This document shows, piece by piece, positions 17,668 to 26,187 of a stretch of DNA of 64,000 bases (positions within the stretch are counted from its first letter, which is position 1; every line of letters begins with the position of its first letter). The notes under the pieces were generated by a model. The model was given only the letters and a program-made list of their open reading frames with translations. It was not told the DNA's origin and searched no databases. The position numbers and the translations under genes were made by a program. The DNA is from Ostreococcus lucimarinus CCE9901 (taxonomy: Eukaryota > Chlorophyta > Mamiellophyceae > Mamiellales > Bathycoccaceae), in assembly GCF_000092065.1 (NCBI RefSeq), contig NC_009366.1, forward strand, positions 378,001 through 442,000. Reading direction: 5' to 3'.

Positions 17668-18852
17668 TTAATACCGGAAGTCTCGAACGGTCTTGAAGAA
17701 GTGTCCAACGTTTTCCTCTGGGGTGCCGACCATGACCCCGTGACCGAGATTCATGACGTGCTTCTTGTTTCCAGCCTTGGCGATCGTTTCGTGCACCTTT
17801 TTCGTGATGAAATCTTGCGACGCAAAGAGGTGGAGCGGATCCATGTTCCCTTGCACCGCCTGATCCATACCGAGTCGAGCGCGCGCGTCCGCCATGTCAA
17901 TCGTCCCGTCTAAGCTGATAACATCCGCGTTCGTCGTCGCTAAGCGCTCCAAGAAACCGGCACTTCCAGAGCTGTAAAGGATGAGCGGCACGTGTGGGTG
18001 GGTTTGCTTGCACTCGGCGACGATGCGTTGGAGGTACGGCAGGCAGTACACTTCGAAATCCGCGGGCGAAAACTCGCTTGCCCACGAGTCGAAAATTTGC
18101 ACCACTTGCGCCCCAGAGTCCGCTTGGTACCGCGTGTACTCGATCACGGCGTCCGTGAGCTTATTCATGAGCGCCTCGTACACCGCTGGCGAATCGAACG
18201 CCATTTTCTTAATCACCTTGTAGTGCGAGCTCGTCCCGCCCTCGACGATGTAAGACGCCAACGTAAACGGCGCTCCACAAAACCCGAGCAGCGTCGCCTC
18301 GTTCCCAATTTCATTTCTCAACACCTTCAACGACTCCCCGACGAACGGCACGCTCTTCTCCGGCTCCAACGGCGTGATGCTCTTGATATCGTCCATCTCG
18401 CGCACCGGGTTGAAGATGATCGGCCCCGTTCCCTTTACGATGTCGAACGGAATGTTCATCCCTTGCAACGGCGTGAGAATATCGCTGAACAAAATCACCC
18501 CATCGGGTTTAAACGCCTCGTACGGCTGCAGCGAGATCTCTACCGCGAGATCCACCGTCTCGCTTCGCTCTCGAAACGTCGTGTGCTTTTTGCACAAGTC
18601 TTGATACACCTTCATGTATCTCCCCGCCTGTCGCATCATCCAGATCGGCGGTCGCTCGACGTCTTCGCCTCGGATCGCGCGCAGCATGAGCGGATCGATG
18701 TCACCGCTCGACGCGCGCGCGCACGGCGCGCGGCGCACCGCGCGAGGGCGTCGGGACGCCGCGAGCGGTTTTTGGGCGCGCGCGCGGCGAACGACGTCGC
18801 GCGCGCGGGCGTCGGCGACGTCGGCGAGCGTCGAGGCGCGCAAGGTGGACAT
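17668..18852 (-). CDS. HEME: Uroporphyrinogen III decarboxylase, plastid
   Basis: 394 aa including a plastid presequence of about 50 residues (MSTLRASTLADVADARARD...). The mature enzyme begins LMLRAIRGEDVERPPIWMMR and carries the family signature RPPIWMMRQAGRYM; the Arg and the later Asp (ILFSDIL) bind substrate carboxylates. GFCGAPFTLASYIVEGG and an HP-V-LILYSSG segment are also typical. It removes four acetate carboxyls from uroporphyrinogen III to give coproporphyrinogen III in the haem and chlorophyll pathway. Convergent with the uL13 gene, with 151 bp between the stops. Confidence 0.95.
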   Translation of the reverse strand: MSTLRASTLADVADARARDVVRRARAQKPLAASRRPRAVRRAPCARASSGDIDPLMLRAIRGEDVERPPIWMMRQAGRYMKVYQDLCKKHTTFRERSETVDLAVEISLQPYEAFKPDGVILFSDILTPLQGMNIPFDIVKGTGPIIFNPVREMDDIKSITPLEPEKSVPFVGESLKVLRNEIGNEATLLGFCGAPFTLASYIVEGGTSSHYKVIKKMAFDSPAVYEALMNKLTDAVIEYTRYQADSGAQVVQIFDSWASEFSPADFEVYCLPYLQRIVAECKQTHPHVPLILYSSGSAGFLERLATTNADVISLDGTIDMADARARLGMDQAVQGNMDPLHLFASQDFITKKVHETIAKAGNKKHVMNLGHGVMVGTPEENVGHFFKTVRDFRY

Positions 18853-19030
18853 CGCGTCGGTGTGCGCGAGGCAGCGATGGATCCGCGGACGAGGCGATGT
18901 GTGCGGGCGCGGCTCCGGCGGCGATGGCGATCTCTCGTTATCCAGAGAGATTTTCGACGACGCGCGGAACGACGGGAGGGCGGGAAGCTACGATTGGTTG
19001 TGTAAAGCTATTACAGGAATGTTGCGCGCT

Positions 19031-22000
19031 TTACGCGGCCGTGGCGGCGTCCCATTGGATCCAGGCTGGAATACCCTCGTCGTCGTCTTCGTGCTCGTGG
19101 TCGTGGTCGACGTCGTCCTCGGCGAAGGATTCTTCGAGAGCGTCGGCGGAGTACGCGTCCGACTTTGATGCGTGCTTTTTGGACTTGTGAGAGTGTTTCG
19201 AGGAACCGTGCTGAGCGTGCGTCGAAAGGTTTTCGTCACCCTCGTCGTCGTCTTCGTCAAAGTCCGCGGAACTACTGCGATGAGAGCTCTTCTTCTTCGG
19301 CGCGCGCTCAACTGAGTCGTCCCACGGATTCTTATTGTGCTTGGAAGATTCTTTAGGGACAAAACTCTGTGATTCCGCGAGAGCCTCGAAGTCGACGCTT
19401 TCATCATGCTTCTTTCGTCCATGTCCGTGTGCATCGCGCGTGTCCTCGTCGACGTCGTCGTCGTCATCGTCGTACGAGTCGCTCGCCTTGGAGGCGCTCG
19501 AGGAGAAGAGATCGTACGAAATCTTGTGCTTCATATGTTTGGCGTCGTGCATGGAGTACGTCGAGCGGTGGTGATACAAATGATCAGCCGCGTCATCAGC
19601 GTATGTCGGCAACTTGGCGCCAGTGCGAGCAGCGACAGCTTCGCGCGGTTCTTCGTAATATTCTGTCTCGTCCACGTTTTGCTCGTCGTCAATCATGAGC
19701 GAGTTTTGATGAATTTCTGGAGGCTTGAGCGCGTCTAATCCATACGAGGTGCCCCAAAATGAACCATCGTGTCTATCTTTCGCGTACACAATTGGCTTGT
19801 CCGAAGTTGTCGAAGAAGTGACCGGGGCTTGCACAGCCGGAGCAAAGCGAGATGGCACCACTTGGCGCGCCGGCGCAAGCGCTGGACGACTTTGTGACGA
19901 TCCCGACATGGGTACCGGCTGCGCTGGCTGCTGATACGTGGCCGTCTGCTGCGGTTGCTGGTACGTAGTCGGCTGCGCTGGCTGCTGATACGTGGCCGTC
20001 TGCTGCGGTTGCTGGTACGTAGTCGGCTGCGCTGGCTGCTGATACGTGGCCGTCTGCTGCGGTTGCTGGTACGTAGTCGGCTGCGCTGGCTGCTGATACG
20101 TGGCCGTCTGCTGCGGTTGCTGGTACGTAGTCGGCTGCGCAGCAATCGGTTGCTGCCGCACCGTGTGATGTTTCTGCTCGCGGTCAGCTTGCGGTTGTTC
20201 CTTGTGACTGCTGTGTCTCGGCTCGACTTCTTCGAACTCGTCCGAAATGTCGCTCTTGTGATGCTTCTGCTCGCGATTCGGTCCGCCGTTCTGGTTTTCT
20301 TGCGTGAAATCTACGGGCGGTAAACCTCTCGACGCCTTCTCCCAGGGCGCCGCGTGGCCTTCGAATCCCAATGTGCTAGAACTATTGACCTCGGTTGCGT
20401 TCGTCTCAATGCCAGTCAGCGACTGCTGTTCCGCTGCGTTCGGGCTGGTGGTTGGAACTGGGGAAGATGAGGCCGGCGCCACGGGCGTAGGTAACACGTC
20501 CGTTGAAGTAGCTGCCTCAATGCCAGTCAGCGACTGCTGTTCCGCTGCGTTCGGGCTGGTGGTTGGAACTGGGGAAGATGAGGCCGGCGCCACGGGCGTA
20601 GGTAACACGTCCGTTGAAGTAGCTGCCTCAATGCCAGTCAGCGACTGCTGTTCCGCTGCGTTCGGGCTGGTGGTTGGAACTGGGGAAGATGAGGCCGGCG
20701 CCACGGGCGTAGGTAACACGTCCGTTGAAGTAGCTGCCTTCATCGCGTCAGCCAGCGTCATGGGATCTGAGTACTCCTCTGATGCGTCTTCCTGCGATGC
20801 ACCAAGCCTCGCTGCCGTCGGACGTGGCAACGCTTGCGCCTGTTCTGCCGGTGTGGTTCGACCAGCGTTTGTCGTGACGTTACCACCACTCACCTCAGAG
20901 TCGTCGTGAAACGCGCCGAGGGACGCTTGGAAGTGTTCCATGCTCCAGAAATCTTGATGCTTCCCAGCGCGTTGCATTTTCCAACCCCAGAAAAAGTTTG
21001 GCATGTTTGCGACCTCAAAAGCTCGCATTTGACCCCTGTACACAGCATGTTTCACTCTATCTTCGTCGCAGCCCATGGCGCTGTCGTGATGCGTCGCGAG
21101 CGACCACTCGCCCACACTAAATTGGTGCACTCCGATGTCCTCCGCCGTGCGCTTCACCTTCGCGATGTGCCCGGCCATGGCAGATCGAACGGTTTCAGTG
21201 ATGTGTTGCGACGAGTCCGAGCAACTCCAAGCGCACCCAGACTTGCATCCATTCACTCCCCAAGCGAGATAGAAGTGTGTGTCTAATACCGCCCACGTTC
21301 TAAGCTCTTCGCGATCGAACCACTTTCTCATGAGTTTCCCGTACTCTTGTACTGCTAGCCCACTCGTTTCCATCAAATTGACGTACAGCTTTGGCACGCG
21401 CTTGCCCGACATCTCGCGGGGTCGCGCCACGAGCTGACGATACGCAAAGATGGCCTTCTCCATCCATGCCAGCATCGCGTCGCGTTTCGCCGGCATCAAG
21501 TGCGCGGGTTCGTTCAAAAGCGTGAAGCCATCGACAAAATCCTTATCATCCTCAGTGAGGTGGTTGTACCACTTGAACATACTGTGAATCGCGTTCACAC
21601 CCACGTCTTGAAGTTTTGCGTCGTCCCAAAACGCCGGTGGGTGCGGAGACACGCCGTTGTACGTGCCCTCCGAGCTGCCACCGGGCATGTTGTGCATGTC
21701 GACTACCACTCGCGCCCCAGTCTTCTTGTGCAAGATTCGAAGAACGTTCGTCAACGTCATCTGATCGACAGTCACCTGCGCTCGATCGCTATACTTTGGG
21801 TCTTCGACCACTCGCGTCGGGCTTTTCTCCGTGCCCATGAACGCCGCCCAATTCACAGGTAGTCGCAGCGTCTTGTATCCCACTCGCGCGATCTTCTCCA
21901 CGTCCGCGTTCGTCATCCAACTCGATCGATACGCGTTCATAATCTTCACAGTCTTCAAATTCCCATACTTCTTCGCGAGTTTCGCCACCAACTCCCCCTC

Positions 22001-22573
22001 GCTCGACCACGAAAAACCGAGCTCCTCGGCTGAATTGAAAAACGGCGGCAACACCCTTCCCTGCGCGCGCCCGAGCGGCGAATCCACCAACGTGCTCTCA
22101 CCGTTCGCGAAGAACCAATCCTCGAGGTGCAACCATCCGTTCAACGCGACGCCCGCGTTATCCGGAACGCGCGTGAACGCCTCGCGCTCGACCGGCGTCA
22201 ATCCCAGCGCCGCGCTCTCGCGCGCGCGCGCGTCCCCCGTCGCCGTCCCTCGCGCGCGCGCCCCGAGCACCGCCACCATCGCGCCGAGCGCGACGCACGC
22301 CGCGCGTCCGCGTCGCCGCGCATCCCTTCCCGCGCCGTCGCTCGCTCGAGTCGTCTTCCCGCCGCGCGCGTCGTCGCCGGCGTCGCGCGCGCCGTCGTCG
22401 GCGTCGATCTCGCCGCGCGCGCGCTCGACGTCGTACGCGTCGTCGCGCGCGCGCGCGCGGTCGCGCGTCGCGCGGGACGACGACGGACGATCGCCGCCGC
22501 GTCCGAGCAGCGCCGCGCGCTCGCTCATGGCCGCCGTCGCGCGCGGTCGCGGTGTGATGACGCGCCCGCTCAT
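19031..22573 (-). CDS. Membrane-anchored glycoside hydrolase family 5 protein with long repeat-rich C-terminal region
   Basis: 1180 aa. A charged cytosolic N terminus and one hydrophobic segment at about 90-107 (AACVALGAMVAVLGARA) suggest a type II membrane protein of the secretory pathway. The GH5 domain (about 145-535) has NGWLHLEDWFF, a GYKTLRLPVNW strand, VVVDMHNMPGG, the acid/base Glu in TLLNEP near 355 and the likely nucleophile Glu in FSVGEWSLA near 488. It resembles exo-beta-1,3-glucanase-like GH5 enzymes. Residues 600-1180 are low complexity: three identical 37-residue repeats, four identical 18-residue QQPQQTATY-type repeats, then Asp/Glu/His/Lys/Ser-rich stretches, probably an extracellular glycosylated stalk. 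The substrate is unknown. Confidence 0.82.
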   Translation of the reverse strand: MSGRVITPRPRATAAMSERAALLGRGGDRPSSSRATRDRARARDDAYDVERARGEIDADDGARDAGDDARGGKTTRASDGAGRDARRRGRAACVALGAMVAVLGARARGTATGDARARESAALGLTPVEREAFTRVPDNAGVALNGWLHLEDWFFANGESTLVDSPLGRAQGRVLPPFFNSAEELGFSWSSEGELVAKLAKKYGNLKTVKIMNAYRSSWMTNADVEKIARVGYKTLRLPVNWAAFMGTEKSPTRVVEDPKYSDRAQVTVDQMTLTNVLRILHKKTGARVVVDMHNMPGGSSEGTYNGVSPHPPAFWDDAKLQDVGVNAIHSMFKWYNHLTEDDKDFVDGFTLLNEPAHLMPAKRDAMLAWMEKAIFAYRQLVARPREMSGKRVPKLYVNLMETSGLAVQEYGKLMRKWFDREELRTWAVLDTHFYLAWGVNGCKSGCAWSCSDSSQHITETVRSAMAGHIAKVKRTAEDIGVHQFSVGEWSLATHHDSAMGCDEDRVKHAVYRGQMRAFEVANMPNFFWGWKMQRAGKHQDFWSMEHFQASLGAFHDDSEVSGGNVTTNAGRTTPAEQAQALPRPTAARLGASQEDASEEYSDPMTLADAMKAATSTDVLPTPVAPASSSPVPTTSPNAAEQQSLTGIEAATSTDVLPTPVAPASSSPVPTTSPNAAEQQSLTGIEAATSTDVLPTPVAPASSSPVPTTSPNAAEQQSLTGIETNATEVNSSSTLGFEGHAAPWEKASRGLPPVDFTQENQNGGPNREQKHHKSDISDEFEEVEPRHSSHKEQPQADREQKHHTVRQQPIAAQPTTYQQPQQTATYQQPAQPTTYQQPQQTATYQQPAQPTTYQQPQQTATYQQPAQPTTYQQPQQTATYQQPAQPVPMSGSSQSRPALAPARQVVPSRFAPAVQAPVTSSTTSDKPIVYAKDRHDGSFWGTSYGLDALKPPEIHQNSLMIDDEQNVDETEYYEEPREAVAARTGAKLPTYADDAADHLYHHRSTYSMHDAKHMKHKISYDLFSSSASKASDSYDDDDDDVDEDTRDAHGHGRKKHDESVDFEALAESQSFVPKESSKHNKNPWDDSVERAPKKKSSHRSSSADFDEDDDEGDENLSTHAQHGSSKHSHKSKKHASKSDAYSADALEESFAEDDVDHDHEHEDDDEGIPAWIQWDAATAA
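19930..20145. repeat. 54-bp minisatellite, four copies, in the GH5 gene
   Basis: Four tandem 54-bp units starting at 19930, 19984, 20038 and 20092, identical by eye at the nucleotide level. They encode an 18-residue Gln/Pro/Thr/Tyr unit (contains TTYQQPQQTATY). Length is a multiple of three, so copy-number change keeps the frame. Confidence 0.93.
20405..20741. repeat. 111-bp minisatellite, three copies, in the GH5 gene
   Basis: Three tandem 111-bp units (equivalent points at 20410, 20521 and 20632), identical by eye apart from the outer edges. Each encodes a 37-residue Ser/Thr/Pro-rich unit (contains DVLPTPVAPASSSPVPTTSP), a likely O-glycosylation region. Confidence 0.93.
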
Positions 22574-22743
22574 GAGTTTTGGGTGTTGAACGACAAAAGG
22601 TCCGTGTGGATTCAGCTGATTAAAATTAAAACACACGCGCGGAGCACCGAGGACGCGCGGCGGTGATTGATTATTGGTGATTATCGGTGATCATCGCGCG
22701 ATCGAGGATCGAGCGCGACGGTCGGGGTTGACAAAATTTTCGC

Positions 22744-24366
22744 TCAGACGGCGCCGTAGGCGCCGCGCGCGCCGCGTCGGAGACGCGCGGCCTCGGGCGA
22801 CGCGTGACGGTGTCGCCTGTAAGCGACGAACGCCAAGGCGAGGAAACCGGTGAGAGCGACGGATGGGCCGATGAGCGACGCGTGGGAGTTCGAGGCGGCG
22901 TAGAGGGCTCGGCCCAAGGTTGGAACGCCGACGGGGCCGTCGCCGCCGACGGGGTAACCGCCGCCGGTGGTGCCGTCGCCGCCGACGGGGTAACCGCCGC
23001 CGGTGGCGCCGTCGCCGCCGACGGGGTAACCGCCGCCGGTGGTGCCGTCGCCGCCGACGGGGTGATCGCCGCCGGTGGTGCCGTCGCCGCCGACGGGGTA
23101 ACCGCCGCCGGTGGTGCCGTCGCCGCCGACGGGGTAACCGCCGCCGGTGGTGCCATCGCCGCCGACGGGGTAACCGCCGCCGGTGGTGCCATCGCCGCCG
23201 ATGGGGTGATCGCCGCCGGTGGTGCCGTCGCCGCCGTCGCCGCCGTCGCCGCCATCGCCGCCACCGCCGCCGATGCTGCCGTCGCCGCCTTCGCCGCCTT
23301 CGCCGCCGTCGCCGCCGTCGCCGCCGTCGCCGCCGTCGCCGCCGTCCACGTGAGCCAGGGCGTCTTCGCAGCCGGTGTTGACTTCCGGTAGGTTGGGCTT
23401 CGGATGACAGTGCGGGCCTTCTTCATCGTCGTCATCAGGGTTACCTTCGTCAAACTCACAACCAGCGTTTGCCTCGCATGCACTTTGGTCTTCGTCGCTC
23501 ATCGAACACTCAATGTCGCACAGGTCGATCTGCTTGTTGGTTTCCTTGACGAACGTCTGCAAGTCGCCAAATGTTCTCGGGCACACGTCGAAGCCCATGG
23601 CGTCCGACTCAGGGTGCGGGACGCAAAGTGCTCCGTTCGGGAGCTCTTCGTTCCATTCGCAGGCAATCATGCTAGTGCACGAGTCCGCATCGGTGCCCTC
23701 TCGACAAACCTCCACGCAAGGGTTGGTGGCGTCACCGCCGCCGTCGCCGCCGTCGCCGCCATCGCCGCCGTCGTGGCCGGTGGTGCCGTCACCGTCGCCG
23801 CCTTCGCCGCCTTCGCCGCCTTCGCCGCCTTCGCCGCCTTCGCCGCCTTCGCCGCCTTCGCCGCCGTTGCCGCCACCGCCGCCGTCGCCGCCGTCGCCGC
23901 CGTCCACGCGAGCCAAGGCGTCTTCGCAGCCAGTGTTGACTTCCGGTAGGTTGAACTTCGGACGACAGTGCGGGCCTTCTTCATCGCCGCCTTCAGGGTT
24001 TAGGCCTTCTTCATCGCCGCCTTCATCGCCGCCTTCAGGACCTTTGTCGAACTCACAACCAGCGTTTGCCTCGCACGTACTTTGGTCGTCGATGATCGAA
24101 CACTCGACTTCGCACAGGTTGATCTGCTGAATGTTGTTGGTAGTCTTGACGAACGTCTGTAACTCGCCAAATGTTTTCGGGCACGCGTCGAAGCCCATGG
24201 CGTACGACTCAGGGTGCGGGACGCACGTCGAGTCCGCGTCGCCCCATTCGCAGGCGAGCATGGCGTCGCACGAGTCCGCGTCGGTTTTCGCTTGACAGAA
24301 GCCCTCGCAAGGGTTGTTGGCGTCGCCGCCAGCGGGGTAGCCGCCGTCGCCGCCATTGCCGCCGGT

Positions 24367-24409
<43 letters not shown>

Positions 24410-24534
24410 TTGCCGCCGGTGCCGCCGCCGGTGCCGCCGCCGCCGCCGCCATTGCCGCCGCCGCCATTGCCGCCGGTGCCGCCGCCGGTGCCGCCGCCGC
24501 CGCCGCCATTGCCGCCGGTGCCGCCGCCGCCGGT

Positions 24535-24595
<61 letters not shown>

Positions 24596-25095
24596 TTGCC
24601 GCCGGTGCCGCCGCCGGTGCCGCCGTCGCCGCCGTGACCGCCGCCGGTGCCGCCGTCGCCGCCGTGACCGCCGCCGTGACCGCCGTGACCGCCGCCCTGA
24701 CCGCCGCCGTGACCGCCGTGACCGCCGCCGTGACCGCCGCCGTGACCGCCGTGACCGCCGCCCTGACCGCCGCCGTGACCGCCGTGACCGCCGCCCTGAC
24801 CGCCGACAGCGTGACCGCCGACGTGACCGCCGTCACCCTCGCCGCGCGCCGCGTCGTCCGCGCGATCCGCCTCCTCCGTCGTCGCCGCCGTCACCGCGCC
24901 GCGTCGCGTCATCGCGCGTTCGAGCGTTCGAGTACGTTCGCGGTCGCGCGCGCGCGTCGCGGGAGCGCTCGCGTGTGTCGCGCGCGCGTCGTTCGCCGTC
25001 GACGACGCCGATCCATCATCGCTGACGCGGATCGGGGGTGTTGCGCAGAGTCGGAATCTTCGATATACCGTAAATATACGCCTTTGTATGTACAT
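22744..25095 (-). CDS. Glycine-rich surface protein with two 12-cysteine modules and a C-terminal membrane anchor
   Basis: 783 aa from the ATG at 25095, or 722 aa from the ATG at 24912 (MTRRGAVTAATTEE). No clear signal peptide is seen from either start. Residues about 90-250 are GGHGG, GGTGG and GGNGG repeats. Two related modules follow, about 255-394 and 455-580. Each has 12 cysteines in the same spacing and shares TDADSC, ACEW, CVPHPES, CEANAGCEFD and LPEVNTGCEDAL. They are separated by GGEGG repeats and followed by eight 12-residue GGDGTTGGGYPV units, a hydrophobic segment near 735-757 (ALTGFLALAFVAY) and a short basic tail. It looks like a type I surface or wall-adhesion protein. The modules match no domain I can name. 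Confidence 0.7.
22936..23225. repeat. 36-bp repeats encoding GGDGTTGGGYPV units
   Basis: Eight near-identical 36-bp units in tandem within the glycine-rich gene. Six carry GGYPV and two carry GDHPI or GDHPV, so the variants are placed regularly (one, then three, one, three). This suggests duplication of a block of four units. Confidence 0.85.
24355..24830. repeat. (CCG)n / GGC-rich trinucleotide tract
   Basis: Long imperfect ccg repeats on the plus strand, encoding polyglycine on the minus strand. The longest pure run is about 20 units at about 24533-24593. Interruptions are mostly att and gtg/tga-type single changes that give Asn, Thr or His between glycines. Confidence 0.9.
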
Positions 25096-25295
25096 TAAAC
25101 ACGTAGAGTAACTCGTAACACCCCATCAATATGCGTGGAGCGAGACGCGCGGCGTGCGACCTCTCTGTGTGTGACGCAGCGTCGGAATCTTCGATATGCC
25201 GTAAATCTACTCTTGTGTATGTACATTAAACACGTATAATCACTAGTAACACTCTATGTGTGGAAACGCGTGCGACCTCTCTGCGTGCCCAGACT
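25044..25295. repeat. 131-bp imperfect tandem duplication
   Basis: Two copies offset by 131 bp: tcggaatcttcgatat at 25051 and 25182, tgtatgtacattaaacacgta, taacac, and gcgtgcgacctctctg at 25152 and 25268. The second copy lacks about 15 bp between the last two blocks. Copy 1 contains the ATG of the glycine-rich gene, and copy 2 has the matching ATG at 25226, which opens a frame of about 43 codons only. Confidence 0.85.
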
Positions 25296-25524
25296 GCGCG
25301 CCATACGCACGACACGATTCGCCGCGCGCGTCGCGCGGACGCGCGAACGCCAGCGCGACGCGCGGATGCTCGCGCGCGCGATCGCGCGCGTCGAACCGCG
25401 ACCGCGCGGCGACGCGCGCGCGACGCGACGAGCGGCGATTCGACCGAACGCGGCGACGAATCGTTCGATGATCGCGCGCGCGATTCGAAATCGCGCGATT
25501 CGAACGACGCGCGCGCGATTCGCG
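25096..25524. promoter_or_regulatory. Divergent intergenic region, glycine-rich gene and coiled-coil orphan
   Basis: About 430 bp between divergent starts. The left 200 bp is the AT-richer tandem duplication; the right 230 bp is CpG-rich. The duplication places two copies of the same sequence upstream of the plus-strand gene and one upstream of, and overlapping, the minus-strand start. Probable shared promoter region. Confidence 0.45.
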
Positions 25525-26094
25525 ATGGACGGGACGTCGGCGCGCGCGATGGGGACGTCGGAGACGGTGGCGACGGCGACGCGCGTCGGGAGCGCGCGAG
25601 AGGGGTCGGGAGCGACGGCGGGCGCGCGAGCGACGACGCCGGTGCGAGGCGCGCCGCCGTTGCCGCCGGCGGCGGCGAGAGCGCCGACGCGGGCGCCGAC
25701 GGGAGGCGCGGGGACGACGGGACGCGAGCGCGACGGCGGAGGGAAACCCGCGCTGGGGGGGATCGTGCCGGAGGACATCGACGCGGTGTATCATCAGATG
25801 CAACACTTGGGGAATAAGTGGGCGGACGCGCACGCGGAGGCGGAGATGCTGGAGGAGGCGAAGAAGTGCGTGTTGGCGACGATCACGCTGCATTACATCG
25901 GGGACGGTGGTACGAAGGCGGCGGCGGAGGTGCAGGCGTACGCGTCGCAGGAGTATCAGGATCACATTAAACGCATGGTCGAGGCGCGGAGACGGGCGAA
26001 TTTGGCCAAGATCGAGCTCGAGAGCATCAAGACGCACTTAAACTTGACGAGGACGTACGAGGCGACGCGACGGGAGGAGATGAAGATGCTCTGA
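25525..26094 (+). CDS. Small helical protein of unknown function, phage-protein-like C-terminal half
   Basis: 189 aa from ATG MDGTSARAMGTSE; earlier in-frame ATGs at 25366 and 25465 would add Arg-rich sequence. Residues 1-75 are Ala/Gly/Pro/Thr-rich. Residues 80-189 look wholly helical: EDIDAVYHQMQHLGNKWADA, then AEAEMLEEAKKCVLA, YIGDGGTKAAAEVQAYASQEY, and an ending HLNLTRTYEATRREEMKML. The order (helix with repeated Ala/Glu, a Gly-x-x-x-Ala turn, A-x-x-Y, then an R-x-x-x-R/E-rich final helix) recalls small coiled-coil proteins of phages with unknown function. That likeness is from memory of the pattern, not a search. No function is proposed. Confidence 0.6.
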   Translation: MDGTSARAMGTSETVATATRVGSAREGSGATAGARATTPVRGAPPLPPAAARAPTRAPTGGAGTTGRERDGGGKPALGGIVPEDIDAVYHQMQHLGNKWADAHAEAEMLEEAKKCVLATITLHYIGDGGTKAAAEVQAYASQEYQDHIKRMVEARRRANLAKIELESIKTHLNLTRTYEATRREEMKML

Positions 26095-26187
26095 GCGCGA
26101 TGCGACGGATTTTTCATCGATTTTTGTGCGCTGTGTGAATGACAACGAAATTTTCATGAAATCTACAAACGACCGACGCGTCTCGCT

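Noticed and set aside
19930-20741. Repeats that might suggest a CRISPR array
   Set aside because: Units are adjacent without unique spacers, are multiples of three and are translated in a eukaryotic protein.
22804-25098. Long plus-strand open frames of 150-290 codons opposite the glycine-rich gene
   Set aside because: They are Ala-, Arg- or Pro-only translations of the ccg repeat. The minus frame has ordered cysteine modules and a membrane segment.
25044-25295. Tandem duplication as terminal repeats of a transposon
   Set aside because: The copies are adjacent, in the same orientation, with no transposase or target-site duplication; simple tandem duplication explains them.
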